Numbered from the stretch's first letter, positions 1 through 11,213 are shown. The stretch: DNA of 64,000 nucleotides from Thalassospira lucentensis (GCF_011806425.1 NZ_JAATOV010000005.1:186001-250000), one strand, 5' to 3'. Notes: generated from the letters alone by a model not told the origin. Program-made: numbers and translations.

Positions 1-100
1 CGATCAGTTTGTCTTTACCCTATAAGGCATCCTGTAAGGCGGATTTGCGCCGCGCTTTGCGGTTTAAAGACAGGTGATCTGTATGTCGGTGTGGGGAAGC

Positions 101-129
101 AAAAAAGGGGCTCGCCTGACGGCAGCCCC
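101..129 (-). terminator. Terminator-like hairpin read on the minus strand
   Basis: A 6-bp stem (GGGGCT 107-112, AGCCCC 124-129) with an 11-nt loop is followed, on the minus strand, by six T residues. No minus-strand gene is visible between here and guaB, so it may end a short antisense transcript or act for a gene outside the window. Confidence 0.35.
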
Positions 130-203
130 ATCGACCAGTTTCTAACGCAACCCATCAAAGATTGCAGCAATAAATTCGCAGGGCTGTTATGGGCGCAGAA
201 AAC

Positions 204-231
204 TTGGCATATGGGTCATAACGTGTATAAG
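204..231 (+). promoter_or_regulatory. Sigma70-type promoter of guaB
   Basis: TTGGCA at 204-209 and TATAAG at 226-231 are separated by 16 bp. They lie about 35 bp before the guaB start, which has a GAGGTG ribosome-binding site. Confidence 0.5.
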
Positions 232-252
232 TTCCGCGCCAACTCAGATTAA

Positions 253-1731
<1,479 letters not shown>

Positions 1732-1826
1732 GCAACGGGCTGCTTTTTGATGGGCTGGGCTGCCTTGCATTTTGATGTGGTTGGCGAACGATCAAAGCCA
1801 TGATAAGAGCGGCGAAGAATTTTTAG

Positions 1827-1862
1827 ATGACGGCAGGCTTTCCTGCCGTCATCGGCTTTTTT
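1827..1862 (+). terminator. Rho-independent terminator after guaB
   Basis: An 11-bp perfect stem (ATGACGGCAGG 1827-1837 with CCTGCCGTCAT 1842-1852) and a 4-nt loop are followed by a T run at 1857-1862. Confidence 0.8.
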
Positions 1863-1933
1863 ATCGTAAGGTGTAAACGCGCTTCCCATATTGAAAGCAG
1901 CTTTATCACCCAAAAACAGGTTGGAATTTCGCT

Positions 1934-3271
1934 TTGAAACCCGGTGCTCGTATCGCGGCCGTTATTGAACTTTATGACGGTTGGACCCACACCCGAGACG
2001 ACGCAGATCGCGTTGTGTCTGGCTATTTCGGATCACGCCGTTATATCGGCGGTGGCGATCGCCGTGAAATCAGCGAACGTTTTTATAATCTCATCCGCCA
2101 TCAGGCGCGGTTGGGTTGGTGGCTGGCTGAATGCGGTTATGAATTCCAGGATGGTCGGGCGCGCATGATCGCCGATCTGGTGCTTCATGATAATTTGAAA
2201 ACCGCCGACGTCGAAGACCGTTTTTCGGGTGAACAATTCTGCCCGGATCCGCTTCATCCCAATGAAAAGCACCTGATCAACAAGCTGTCGGGTAAATCGC
2301 TTGATCATGACGGGCAGCCGGGTGCGGTTAAAACCGAATTGCCAAAATGGCTTTATTCGGAACTGCTTAAGCTCCATCACGAAAACCTGCCCGATGAAAT
2401 GGCGGCCTATAACAAGCCAGCCAAACTTGATCTGCGGGTGAACCGCCTGCGCGGATCGGTGGAAGATGCGATCAAATCGCTTGAAGCCGATGGCATTAAA
2501 AATATCAAAAAGACGCCTTATGCGCCCAATGGCCTGCGCTTGCCGCTAGGGCTGAATATGCTGGTAACAGCGGCCTATAAGGATGGTCTGATCGAAATTC
2601 AGGACGAAGCATCGCAGATTTGCGTCAATATCGTCGATGCAAAGCCGGGCATGACCATTCTTGATATGTGTGCGGGCGGCGGCGGCAAAACCCTTGGGAT
2701 TGCTGCTGACATGCGCGGCAAGGGCCGTATTCTTGCCTGTGATACCCATTCTGCCCGTCTTGATAATGCACGTAAACGTGCGCGTCGTGCCGGGGCAGGT
2801 GATTGCATCCAGCAACGCATCATTTCCGATGAACGCGATACATGGCTGCGCAGCAAGTCTGGCTTCTTTGATCGTGTATTGCTTGACGTTCCTTGTTCTG
2901 GCCTTGGCACGTTGCGCCGCAACCCAGCCCTTCGCTGGCGCATCGGTCAACGCGATGTTCGTACCCTGATGGCAGAACAAAGCAAAATCCTTAAAGCCGG
3001 TGCTGCACGCGTGACCAAGGGCGGACGTCTGATTTACGCGACCTGCTCGATCATGCCCGAGGAAAACGAACGTTTGATCGAAACCTTTATGCGGGATCGC
3101 AAAGATTTCAAACCGGTTCCAATCAGCGATATCTGGCCGGATGCGCCAAAATCTGTTCCGGTTCCGGGGGGCAAGGATAAGCCTTGGCTGCGGTTGTCGC
3201 CGAACGTGCATGGCACGGACGGCTTCTTTATCGCCGTGTTTGAACGCACAGCAAAAGGCAAGGGAAAGTAA
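1934..3271 (+). CDS. RsmB/NOP-family SAM-dependent RNA m5C methyltransferase
   Basis: Probable 16S rRNA (cytosine-C5) methyltransferase of the RsmB/Nop2 group, 445 residues. The N-terminal third looks like the NusB-like/PUA-type RNA-binding region. The Rossmann methyltransferase domain starts near residue 235 with the SAM motif ILDMCAGGGGKT. Motif IV is LLDVPCSGLGT and motif VI contains the nucleophile ATCSIMPEEN; these two Cys residues are the family's catalytic pair. The start is TTG, preceded by AGGTTGGA; no better in-frame ATG lies upstream. Which cytosine it modifies cannot be told from sequence. Confidence 0.9.
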   Translation: MKPGARIAAVIELYDGWTHTRDDADRVVSGYFGSRRYIGGGDRREISERFYNLIRHQARLGWWLAECGYEFQDGRARMIADLVLHDNLKTADVEDRFSGEQFCPDPLHPNEKHLINKLSGKSLDHDGQPGAVKTELPKWLYSELLKLHHENLPDEMAAYNKPAKLDLRVNRLRGSVEDAIKSLEADGIKNIKKTPYAPNGLRLPLGLNMLVTAAYKDGLIEIQDEASQICVNIVDAKPGMTILDMCAGGGGKTLGIAADMRGKGRILACDTHSARLDNARKRARRAGAGDCIQQRIISDERDTWLRSKSGFFDRVLLDVPCSGLGTLRRNPALRWRIGQRDVRTLMAEQSKILKAGAARVTKGGRLIYATCSIMPEENERLIETFMRDRKDFKPVPISDIWPDAPKSVPVPGGKDKPWLRLSPNVHGTDGFFIAVFERTAKGKGK

Positions 3272-3377
3272 TGCAGTTGGCAGCATTGGCATATCAACAA
3301 CGATTTTTGCCCGCTGCCGCCCTTACTCTGCCCGCACGGTTTGGCCTTTTGGGGCAGACGCGGACACATACGAAAAA

Positions 3378-3415
3378 GGCCCTGCGGGCATTTGCCGCAG
3401 GGCCAGTTTTGTTTT
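3378..3415 (+). terminator. Rho-independent terminator after the methyltransferase gene
   Basis: A 10-bp GC-rich stem (3378-3387 with 3395-3404) is followed by A and a T-rich tract, GTTTTGTTTT. The A run on the left side lets it also work weakly on the other strand, where the small gene at 3505-3861 converges. Confidence 0.8.
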
Positions 3416-3504
3416 ACAGGGAACGCTCATTGGCGTTGAGGGGAACTTCTACAGTCTGCACGTGCGCGCAAACCAAACCAGATGCCGAGGGTTCCTCAAG
3501 GCAC

Positions 3505-3861
3505 TTATTCGGTTTTCTGTTTGCTTTCATCCGTCCGGCCGTCTTTGGCTGCGCCATCGGTTTTAAACAGGTTGTTCATGCCGGGCACCGCACTGCCGTC
3601 TTCTGCAGCCTTTTTATCGGCCTCTTTCTGCGTTTCTTCCATCGCATCCGATTTGGTGTCCGCATCACCGATTTCGGCATTAGGCGCTGGAATCTTCGGA
3701 ATTTTAACGGCACTGGTTGCGTTGCCGGTTTCTTCGGCGCCGATCAGTTCCATCGGATCGTCACCTTTGGACTGGGTCATGGCAATCGCGGTGGCAGCGC
3801 CGGCAACCAGAATAAAGCCGGCAACGGCAAGTGCGATTTTACTACCTTTGGAATTGCTCAT
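3505..3861 (-). CDS. Small membrane-anchored hypothetical protein
   Basis: A 118-residue protein of unknown function. After a short Lys-containing N-terminus there is one hydrophobic segment (residues about 8-28, Ala/Val/Ile-rich). It is followed by an extracytoplasmic, charged and low-complexity tail rich in Glu, Asp, Lys and Ala with several Pro. It could be a single-pass anchored periplasmic protein or have a cleaved signal. A GAGGGA ribosome-binding site lies upstream. It is divergent from guaA and convergent with the methyltransferase gene. No domain was recognised. Confidence 0.65.
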   Translation of the reverse strand: MSNSKGSKIALAVAGFILVAGAATAIAMTQSKGDDPMELIGAEETGNATSAVKIPKIPAPNAEIGDADTKSDAMEETQKEADKKAAEDGSAVPGMNNLFKTDGAAKDGRTDESKQKTE

Positions 3862-4151
3862 GGTTTTGTGTCCCTCTTTGTCATCAATATTGCTGTGCTC
3901 ATGCTCGGACGCGTTTTTGTTTGCGTTCCGTTAAGGATGAATGTGACGGCCTATTGCGCTTTAAAAAGGGATCAAATGTGGGGTTTTCTGGGGATTTTGT
4001 GCGCAAAAAAGTCGCAATTATCCCTAAATGCCTGGTTTGCGGGTGAAAGTTTTTTGAATGCATCGTTGGGCAACGGTTTGCGCCGGGTTGCCCATCGCGA
4101 TGGTTTGACGTATGTACGGCGCAACCCAATCTTCGACGGAGACACGGCCCG

Positions 4152-5705
4152 ATGACTGATCGCGTGCTGATTATCGATTTCGGATCCCAGGTCACCCAGC
4201 TTATTGCACGTCGCGTGCGTGAAAGCGGTGTCTATAGCGAGATCCATCCTTTTAATAACATCTCGGATGCCTTCCTGGATGAATATGCGCCCAAGGCGGT
4301 TATTCTTTCGGGTGGTCCGGCATCTGTCCATTGGGACAAGGCCCCAGCGGCCCCGGCACGGGTGTTTGAACTTGGTGTGCCGGTTCTTGGCATTTGCTAT
4401 GGTCAGCAGACCATGGTCAACCAGCTTGGCGGTAAGGTTGCGACCTCTGACCACCGTGAATTTGGCCGCGCCTTTGTCGATGTGATCGAAGATTGCGCGC
4501 TGTTCACCGGCACATGGGCCGAAGGTGCCCGTGAACAAGTTTGGATGAGCCACGGCGACCGCGTTGATGCGCTGCCTGATGGCTTCCGCGTTGTTGGCAA
4601 ATCCGATGGTGCCCCGTTTGCCGCCATCGCCAATGACGAAAAGAAATTCTATGCGGTTCAGTTCCACCCAGAAGTGGTTCATACCCCGCATGGCGCACAG
4701 TTGCTTAAGAACTTCACCCACGGCGTTGCCGGGTGCTCGGGCGACTGGACGATGAATGCCTATAAAGACGATGCGATTGATAAAATCCGCAAACAGGTCG
4801 GTGATGGCAAAGTCATCTGTGGTCTGTCGGGCGGCGTCGATAGCTCCGTCACCGCGGTTCTGATCCACGAAGCCATTGGCGATCAACTGACCTGTGTGTT
4901 TGTTGATCATGGTTTCATGCGCGCGGGCGAGGCCGACGAGGTTGTGACCCTGTTCCGGGATCATTACAATATTCCGCTGGTCCATGTGGATGCCTCTGAC
5001 ACCTTTATTGGTGCCATCGAAGGCGAAATTGATCCGGAAACCAAACGCAAAACCATTGGCCGTCTGTTCATCGAAGTCTTTGAACAAGAAGCCAAGAAAA
5101 TCGGTGGTGCTGACTTCCTCGCGCAGGGCACGCTTTATCCGGACGTGATCGAAAGTGTTTCCTTCACTGGTGGTCCGTCCGTCACGATCAAGTCGCACCA
5201 CAATGTGGGCGGTTTGCCAGAACGCATGAATATGAAGCTGGTCGAGCCACTGCGCGAATTGTTCAAGGACGAAGTCCGTGACCTTGGCCGTGAACTCGGC
5301 CTGCCTGACAGCTTCGTTGGCCGTCATCCGTTCCCTGGGCCGGGCCTTGCCATCCGTATCCCGGGTCAACCGATCACGCGGGAAAAACTTGATGTCCTGC
5401 GTAAGGCCGATGCGATTTACCTCGAAGAAATCCGCAATGCGGGCCTCTATGATGCGATCTGGCAGGCTTTCGCTGTTCTGCTTCCGGTCCGTACCGTTGG
5501 CGTGATGGGCGATGGACGTACCTACGATTACGCCTGTGCGCTGCGTGCTGTGACCTCAACCGATGGCATGACCGCGGACTTCTATCCGTATCCGCCCGAA
5601 CTTCTGGGCCGCATCGCCAACCGGATCATCAATGAAGTCAACGGCATCAACCGCGTCACCTACGACTTCACCTCCAAACCACCCGGAACGATTGAGTGGG
5701 AATAA
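4152..5705 (+). CDS. guaA: GMP synthase (glutamine-hydrolysing)
   Basis: Converts XMP to GMP using ATP and the ammonia released from glutamine. It has 517 residues, normal for the two-domain enzyme. The class I glutamine amidotransferase domain covers about 1-195, with nucleophile Cys82 in GICYGQQ and the His-x-Glu of FHPEV. The ATP pyrophosphatase domain begins with the P-loop SGGVDSSV near residue 223. The C-terminal dimerisation domain ends in the conserved GTIEWE. It sits downstream of its own leader of about 290 bp, divergent from the small membrane protein gene. Confidence 0.98.
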   Translation: MTDRVLIIDFGSQVTQLIARRVRESGVYSEIHPFNNISDAFLDEYAPKAVILSGGPASVHWDKAPAAPARVFELGVPVLGICYGQQTMVNQLGGKVATSDHREFGRAFVDVIEDCALFTGTWAEGAREQVWMSHGDRVDALPDGFRVVGKSDGAPFAAIANDEKKFYAVQFHPEVVHTPHGAQLLKNFTHGVAGCSGDWTMNAYKDDAIDKIRKQVGDGKVICGLSGGVDSSVTAVLIHEAIGDQLTCVFVDHGFMRAGEADEVVTLFRDHYNIPLVHVDASDTFIGAIEGEIDPETKRKTIGRLFIEVFEQEAKKIGGADFLAQGTLYPDVIESVSFTGGPSVTIKSHHNVGGLPERMNMKLVEPLRELFKDEVRDLGRELGLPDSFVGRHPFPGPGLAIRIPGQPITREKLDVLRKADAIYLEEIRNAGLYDAIWQAFAVLLPVRTVGVMGDGRTYDYACALRAVTSTDGMTADFYPYPPELLGRIANRIINEVNGINRVTYDFTSKPPGTIEWE

Positions 5706-5730
5706 GTTTTCCGATACCGGAAATAAAAAG

Positions 5731-5762
5731 CGGCGCGTCCATTGGGCGCGCCGTTTTGTTTG
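5731..5762 (+). terminator. Rho-independent terminator after guaA
   Basis: Stem CGGCGCG (5731-5737) with CGCGCCG (5747-5753), then TTTTGTTTG. It lies between convergent guaA and the minus-strand lipoprotein gene. Confidence 0.75.
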
Positions 5763-5781
5763 AATGAAATGAACCGATCTT

Positions 5782-5934
5782 TCAGTTCGGTGGTGGCCCG
5801 CTTGATCCACAGTCGCCTGCTGAATTGCACGCATTCGACAGTGCCTGCTGGACGCTACGCTGCCAATTAAAGGTCAGGCAGGATGACAGCGACAATGTTG
5901 CAATTGCTATGATCAACATGTGAACCAAGCGCAT
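5782..5934 (-). CDS. Tiny predicted lipoprotein (50 aa)
   Basis: A 50-residue frame too short for most gene finders. Translation begins MRLVHMLIIAIATLSLSSC, a short basic start, a hydrophobic core and the lipobox LSSC at residues 16-19, so signal peptidase II would cut before Cys19. The mature peptide would be about 32 residues, with two further Cys and a Gly/Pro-rich end. The ATG is 8 bp after the stop of the upstream SDR gene on the same strand, with AGGA as ribosome-binding site, so it is probably the second gene of that unit. The function is unknown and may be like the small entericidin-type lipoproteins. Confidence 0.55.
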   Translation of the reverse strand: MRLVHMLIIAIATLSLSSCLTFNWQRSVQQALSNACNSAGDCGSSGPPPN

Positions 5935-5941
5935 TTAAATC

Positions 5942-6694
5942 CTACTTTCGAAGCGCAGGTAGTCCCACACCGACATTTTCAAAGCCGCCATCGGCCGCAA
6001 TGATCTGACCGGTGACAAAGCTGGCTTTGTCTGAGCACAGAAACGTAACCACCTCGGCGATTTCGGTTTCGCTGCCATAGCGGTTAAGCGGCATAGCATC
6101 AAGGTAGGCTGAGATGATTTCAGGGGAATGGACGGCCATTGCCAGTTTGGTTTTAACCGGGCCGGGGCAAACGCAATTGGCGCGAATGCCATATTCGCCA
6201 AGCTCTGCGGCCTGTTGTTTGGTCATGTGAATTACCGCTGCCTTGGATGTGCCATAGGCGACGCGAAGGGTTGATGCCCGAAGGCCCGAGATCGAGCCGA
6301 TATTGACGATCGCGCCCTTGGTTTCCTTAAGTGCCGGGATGGCGGCTTGAGACACCAGAAAAACCCCATCAAGGTTGGTTTCCATAATTCGGCGCCATGC
6401 GGCGAAATTGGTTTCTTCAATCGGCAGGAAATCTGCGACGCCTGCATTATTGACCACAGCATCAATACGCCCGAACGCGGTCAGAATTTCATCAATCATT
6501 TGATCGACCTGTTCGGGGATGGAAACGTCAAACTCAAAGCCGCGTGCATTCGCGATGTCCCGGGTCGCGGTTGCAAGTTCCGGTCCATCGCGGTCCACTA
6601 GAGCAACCAGCCACCCCTGTTCGATAAACAACTTGGCAGTAGCAAGTCCAATCCCGCGGGCAGCCCCGGTAACCAAAGCGACTTTCTGCGTCAT
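5942..6694 (-). CDS. SDR-family NAD(P)-dependent oxidoreductase
   Basis: A classical short-chain dehydrogenase/reductase of 250 residues. The cofactor motif TGAARGIG is near the N-terminus, NNAG follows, and the catalytic Ser with YGTSKAA (Tyr-x-x-x-Lys) is in the middle. The end contains the FVTGQIIAADGG segment typical of FabG-like proteins. The start was put at 6694, where AGGAAAGGA precedes the ATG; a longer frame to 6790 has no better signal. The substrate is unknown. The downstream 50-residue lipoprotein gene is in the same orientation. Confidence 0.88.
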   Translation of the reverse strand: MTQKVALVTGAARGIGLATAKLFIEQGWLVALVDRDGPELATATRDIANARGFEFDVSIPEQVDQMIDEILTAFGRIDAVVNNAGVADFLPIEETNFAAWRRIMETNLDGVFLVSQAAIPALKETKGAIVNIGSISGLRASTLRVAYGTSKAAVIHMTKQQAAELGEYGIRANCVCPGPVKTKLAMAVHSPEIISAYLDAMPLNRYGSETEIAEVVTFLCSDKASFVTGQIIAADGGFENVGVGLPALRK

Positions 6695-6858
6695 TCCAAA
6701 CGTCCTTTCCTGAAACATTCCCTGAAATCCGTGGCGTTGGGCCATCGGTTTTGATGCTGTTATGTCGTGCGCACCTTGTGTTGCCACCATTTAGGCAAAT
6801 CAAAGCACACACCGCAAGCATCGGATCAGGTCATAAGCAGGGAAGGCGGCGTTTAGCG

Positions 6859-7275
6859 TCAGGCGAGAAACAGTTCAGCCGCATATACAAGCATCGCCAG
6901 CACACAGATCAAATAGACGATTGATCGGACACCCTTGATGCCAAAAAGACTACTGATACCCGCGATATAAAGCCCCGCATGGGCAAGGCGGCTTAGAAAG
7001 AAAACCGTTGAACAGGTCGCCGTCACGGTGTTGGAAACCCCGATCCCATGGGCGATGAGAACAAGGATGGCAAAGGGCAGCAGGTTTTCCAGATGGTTTT
7101 GATGCGCCCGCAAACCACGCGCAGCCATGCCCTTGCGTTCGGGGAGATCGTCGCGATTGCCCGTCAAGTGTTCGGCGCGAACGCCGGGTTGCTTGGCATA
7201 GGCATAATTATACACCCACGGAAATGCAAGGCAGAGCAATACATTCAGCGTAAGAAGGGTAAGTTCGTAAGTCAC
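6859..7275 (-). CDS. MAPEG-family membrane protein
   Basis: 138 residues with four hydrophobic segments. It has the family signature around RAHQNHLENLLPF, the glutathione-contacting region of MAPEG (membrane-associated eicosanoid/glutathione metabolism) proteins. Bacterial members are thought to be membrane glutathione transferases or peroxidases, but few are characterised. The start is GTG (CAC at 7273-7275 on the plus strand) with AGGA upstream. The gene stands alone between an SDR and the divergent FAD oxidase. Confidence 0.85.
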   Translation of the reverse strand: MTYELTLLTLNVLLCLAFPWVYNYAYAKQPGVRAEHLTGNRDDLPERKGMAARGLRAHQNHLENLLPFAILVLIAHGIGVSNTVTATCSTVFFLSRLAHAGLYIAGISSLFGIKGVRSIVYLICVLAMLVYAAELFLA

Positions 7276-7635
7276 GGCATATCCTGATCCATTCGATTGA
7301 TCATCTGCTTACGTACCGTGCACGGCCATTAGATCATTGTGCCTGCGTAATTATCATGCCGGTTTTGAATTTTCCTTCGAAATTGCGCCTGTTTCAGCGG
7401 ACCTGTTTGTGGTGCCAATTCCTGCCTTTCTATAGGGCCAGTGCTTCTATTGGTCCCATCATGTATTGCTGGGTTGAAAGATAGTGGCTACCGTCGATCA
7501 AAGAGTTAGAGCTGCCAAGGTCTTGTAATCTGGAGGGTGCGTCGCGTGGCCACTCCTGCTGGGCCACCAAAAGACAGCCAACATATCAGGAAAACAGTCC
7601 GATACGCGTGCAGGCAGTTTTAAGGGGCGAAGGCA
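7276..7635. other. Divergent intergenic region without a gene
   Basis: 360 bp between the MAPEG gene and the FAD/GcvT oxidase. No coding frame with a ribosome-binding site and no clear riboswitch-like fold was seen. It presumably holds both promoters. Confidence 0.4.
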
Positions 7636-10086
7636 GTGGCGGAAATTCAGAACAAGGCGCGGGTTGTTATTATTGGTGGCGGGGTGATTGGCTGTTCGGT
7701 GGCCTATCACTTAACCAAGCTTGGCTGGCGTGATGTCGTGCTGCTGGAGCGTAAGGAACTGACATCGGGCACAACATGGCATGCCGCAGGCCTGATTGCG
7801 CAATTGCGCGCGACCGCCAACATGACCCGATTGGCGAAATACTCCCAAGAACTTTACGGCACGCTAGAAGACGAAACAGGCGTGGCCACCGGGTTTAACC
7901 GGGTGGGGGCCATCACCGTCGCCCTGACGGAGGCCCGAAAGGAAGAACTGTTTCGTCAGGCCGCGATGGCGCGGGCCTTTGGGGTGGAGATCGAAGAAAT
8001 CTCGCCCGCCGAAGTGGGGGATAAGTATCCACATCTTAATCTGGATGGCATAACTGCCGGGGTTTACCTGCCCAAGGACGGTCAGGGCGATCCGGGCAAT
8101 ATCGCTTTATCCCTTGCACGTGGGGCGACCCAACGCGGGGCGAAAATTCACACCCGGGCCAAGGTGACCGGCCTTAAACGCGATGGCGCACGCATCCGTG
8201 CTATTGAATGGGCATCAGAGGACGGCGAAATCGGCGACATTGCCTGTGACATGGTGGTGAATTGTGCCGGCATGTGGGCGCGTGACGTTGGTAAAATGGC
8301 CGGGGTGAATGTCCCCCTTCATGCGTGCGAGCATTATTATATCGTCACCGATAGCGTCCCCAACCTTGGCCGTTTGCCGGTGCTGCGCGTGCCGGATGAA
8401 TACGTGTATTACAAGGAAGATGCCGGTAAAATCCTGTTGGGCATGTTTGAACCGGTCGCCAAGCCATGGGGCATGAACGGCATTCCCGACAGTTTCGAAT
8501 TTGATGAATTGCCGCCCGACTTTGACCATTTCGAGCCGATCCTTGAAATGGCGGTTAACCGCATGCCGCTTTTGGGGCAAACCGGAATCCACACATTCTT
8601 CAATGGCCCCGAAAGCTTTACGCCCGATGATGCCTATCACCTTGGGCTGGCACCCGGCATGGATAACGTCTGGGTCGCGGCCGGGTTTAATTCCATCGGT
8701 ATTCAGTCGGCCGGTGGGGCGGGTATGGCCTTGGCGCAATGGATGCATGATGGGGAAAAGCCCTTCGACCTTGGCGATGTCGATATCGCCCGCATGCAGC
8801 CGTTTCAAGGCAACAAAACCTATCTCACCAGCCGTGTGAGCGAAACACTCGGCCTTTTATACGCCGATCATTATCCATTCCGGCAAAAGGCAACTGCACG
8901 CGGGATCCGCCGGTCCCCCGTGCATGAGCAACTTGCCACGCGTGGGGCGGTGTTTGGCGAGTTTGCCGGCTGGGAACGCGCCAATTGGTTCGCCAATCCA
9001 TGGCAAAAACCCGAATACGATTATAGCTGGAAACGGCCCAACTGGTTTGACAATGCCGCATCTGAGCACGCCGCTATTCGAACCGGGGTTGGCATGTATG
9101 ACATGTCATCCTTTGGTAAAATCCGGGTCGAAGGGGCTGATGCCACCAAGTTCTTGAATTATATCTGCGGTGGGGAGCTTGATGTCGCTGTTGGCAAGAT
9201 TGTCTATACCCAGTTCCTTAATCCCCGTGCCGGGATTGAAGCAGATGTGACCATCACCCGCCTATCTGAAACCGCCTATTTGGTGGTAACGCCTGCTGCC
9301 ACCCGCTTGGCCGATGAAACATGGATGCGCCGTCATGTTGGTGATTATTTCGTGGTGATCACTGACGTCACCGCAAGCGAAGCAGTGCTGGCGATCATGG
9401 GGCCGAAATCACGCGATGTCTTATCGGCGATTTCGCCAAATGATTTTACCAATGCGGTCAATCCGTTCGGAACCGCGCAGGACATCGAAATTGGCATGGG
9501 TATCGCGCGTGCGCACCGGGTTTCTTATGTTGGGGAGCTGGGCTGGGAAATTTATGTCAGTGCGGATATGGCCGCCCATGTGTTCGAAACCATCATTGAT
9601 GCCGGGGCGGGGCATGGCCTAAAGCTTTGTGGTTTGCACATGATGGATGGCTGTCGCATTGAAAAGGGCTTCCGTCATTTCGGTCATGACATTACCTGTC
9701 AGGATCATGTGTTGGAGGCCGGGCTTGGCTTTGCGGTGAAGACCGATAAGGTGGCCCCGTTTATTGGCCGGGATGCTGTTTTGCGCAAACGTGAAATCGG
9801 TTTGACCAAACGTATTTTGCAATTCCGCCTAACGGATCCAGAGCCGATGTTGTTCCATAATGAACCGATCCTGCGTGACGGCAAAATCGTCGGCTATCTG
9901 AGCTCGGGCGCATATGGGCATCATGTCGGCGGTGCTATTGGCCTTGGCTATGTCCCGTGCGAAGGGCAGAAACCCGATGATATTCTGGCGTCATCCTATG
10001 AGATTGATGTTGCAGGCACCCGGGTTGCCGCCGAAGTATCCCTTCGCCCGCTGTATGATCCGACAGGCAGTCGAATGCGGAGCTAG
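7636..10086 (+). CDS. FAD-dependent oxidase with GcvT domain (dimethylglycine/sarcosine dehydrogenase-like)
   Basis: An 816-residue two-part enzyme. The N-terminal half (about 1-390) is a DAO-type FAD domain with the dinucleotide motif VIIGGGVIGCSVAYH and the HAAGL segment seen in dimethylglycine and sarcosine dehydrogenases. A linker (FAO_M-type) leads into a C-terminal GcvT-like aminomethyltransferase region (about 440-816) that would bind tetrahydrofolate and capture the released one-carbon unit. It probably demethylates an N-methylated amino acid. The exact substrate is open. The start is GTG. It is a single gene closed by its own terminator. Confidence 0.85.
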   Translation: MAEIQNKARVVIIGGGVIGCSVAYHLTKLGWRDVVLLERKELTSGTTWHAAGLIAQLRATANMTRLAKYSQELYGTLEDETGVATGFNRVGAITVALTEARKEELFRQAAMARAFGVEIEEISPAEVGDKYPHLNLDGITAGVYLPKDGQGDPGNIALSLARGATQRGAKIHTRAKVTGLKRDGARIRAIEWASEDGEIGDIACDMVVNCAGMWARDVGKMAGVNVPLHACEHYYIVTDSVPNLGRLPVLRVPDEYVYYKEDAGKILLGMFEPVAKPWGMNGIPDSFEFDELPPDFDHFEPILEMAVNRMPLLGQTGIHTFFNGPESFTPDDAYHLGLAPGMDNVWVAAGFNSIGIQSAGGAGMALAQWMHDGEKPFDLGDVDIARMQPFQGNKTYLTSRVSETLGLLYADHYPFRQKATARGIRRSPVHEQLATRGAVFGEFAGWERANWFANPWQKPEYDYSWKRPNWFDNAASEHAAIRTGVGMYDMSSFGKIRVEGADATKFLNYICGGELDVAVGKIVYTQFLNPRAGIEADVTITRLSETAYLVVTPAATRLADETWMRRHVGDYFVVITDVTASEAVLAIMGPKSRDVLSAISPNDFTNAVNPFGTAQDIEIGMGIARAHRVSYVGELGWEIYVSADMAAHVFETIIDAGAGHGLKLCGLHMMDGCRIEKGFRHFGHDITCQDHVLEAGLGFAVKTDKVAPFIGRDAVLRKREIGLTKRILQFRLTDPEPMLFHNEPILRDGKIVGYLSSGAYGHHVGGAIGLGYVPCEGQKPDDILASSYEIDVAGTRVAAEVSLRPLYDPTGSRMRS

Positions 10087-10103
10087 CCGGAGTTTCAAAG
10101 TAT

Positions 10104-10165
10104 GCCAGAGAGGACAGGCGATAGAAGGGCGAGCCGTTCTTGTTCTTGCCCTCTCTGGCGTTTTT
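10104..10165 (+). terminator. Terminator after the FAD/GcvT gene
   Basis: A 10-bp perfect stem (GCCAGAGAGG 10104-10113 with CCTCTCTGGC 10150-10159) and a long 36-nt loop are followed by GTTTTTA. It lies between convergent genes. Confidence 0.6.
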
Positions 10166-10168
10166 ACA

Positions 10169-10378
10169 TTAGCTATCAGGTTCAAATTCCAAAAGATCAC
10201 CCGGTTGGCATTCAAGTTCCTGACAGATGGCAGCAAGGGTTTCGAACCGCACACCGCGTACTTTCCCGGATTTCAAAAGCGATAAGTTCTGTTCGCTGAT
10301 GCCAATCTTTGCGGCGAGGTCCTTGGATTTCATCTTGCGCGTTGCCAGCATCACATCCAGTCGCACGATAATGGCCAT
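10169..10378 (-). CDS. Small XRE-type helix-turn-helix regulator (YozG-like)
   Basis: A 69-residue protein that is essentially one HTH domain: AAKIGISEQNLSLLKSGK is the helix-turn-helix, followed by a short acidic end. This size and context match the YozG-like regulators that accompany DUF2975 membrane proteins. Its ATG overlaps the stop of the DUF2975 gene (ATGA), which indicates translational coupling. It likely controls its own two-gene operon. The target is not known. Confidence 0.88.
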   Translation of the reverse strand: MAIIVRLDVMLATRKMKSKDLAAKIGISEQNLSLLKSGKVRGVRFETLAAICQELECQPGDLLEFEPDS

Positions 10379-10947
10379 CAGACGAAGCTCCGGTTTTCGT
10401 CATCAATGCGCGCCGCTTCGCCCAGTACCCAGGCGATTACGATAATCAACCCGCCAAGAAACAGGGTATGGGCGTCCGCGTTCGATAATCCGATTGAAAT
10501 AAAACGTTCTCCTTCGGGACGGTTAAAGGTCGCCAAGGCCGATGACGCAGCACCGGTGAGTGGCGAGATCAATGTCTGTATCAAAAGCGCAATCCCGAAG
10601 GCCTTAAGGTGGCCAATGGTCGCGGCATTGAAGATACTGTTATGGGCAAAGGCGCCAAACATTTTGCGCAGTCGGTAAATCCCATAGGCAAGAACAAAGG
10701 ACGGGATCATCATCACCGCCATGGTGGCGATTTTCTGCCAGCCATCCAATGCCTCAATGTCTGCAACGCTGATGGTCATCTGACTTGTGCTGGCCTCAAC
10801 CCAGCCCGGTACATACAGCACCAGTGGAATAACGCAGATTTCAAACACAATCGCCAGCGCGCAGACCCAGTATAAAACGGTGCTTATGGCTCTGACATTC
10901 TTTAGGGTGTCGGGCTTAAGGGTGTCGGGCTTTTGTGGCTTGGACAT
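10378..10947 (-). CDS. DUF2975 membrane protein
   Basis: 189 residues with four hydrophobic segments (about 20-48, 75-95, 110-135 and 155-178), matching the DUF2975 family. That family is usually found beside a small HTH regulator, as here. The function is unknown. The ATG has AGGAG about 7 bp upstream. The N-terminus contains a short near-repeat, KPDTLKPDTLK. Confidence 0.85.
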   Translation of the reverse strand: MSKPQKPDTLKPDTLKNVRAISTVLYWVCALAIVFEICVIPLVLYVPGWVEASTSQMTISVADIEALDGWQKIATMAVMMIPSFVLAYGIYRLRKMFGAFAHNSIFNAATIGHLKAFGIALLIQTLISPLTGAASSALATFNRPEGERFISIGLSNADAHTLFLGGLIIVIAWVLGEAARIDDENRSFV

Positions 10948-11213
10948 CGAAAACTCCTGTGACCTTTTTGTTTCGAATCGGTTTCATTTATTAATGTAAA
11001 ACATTAATAAATTATCGAAATGAGTCAAGGTGGAGTTTCGCGATCAGGTTGCGATTGGGTCCGGATGCCGTTGGCAAAAGCCCGCGATATCGGTGTAACA
11101 ACGCCGATGTCACATGACCTTTTGTGGGGGTAACATTGCGTGCAAGCGTGATTTAAGCGTCTTATTGCATCCTTCCCCTTGCCACAACGGATCGGACATG
11201 GAAAATAGGGGCT

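Noticed and set aside
3271..4155. A 294-codon plus-strand frame between the methyltransferase gene and guaA
   Set aside because: It runs through a terminator and antisense to the small membrane protein. The translation is Phe/Arg-rich without a domain.
3972..5369. A 465-codon minus-strand open frame
   Set aside because: It lies antisense to guaA, whose frame is certain. No domain or ribosome-binding site supports it.
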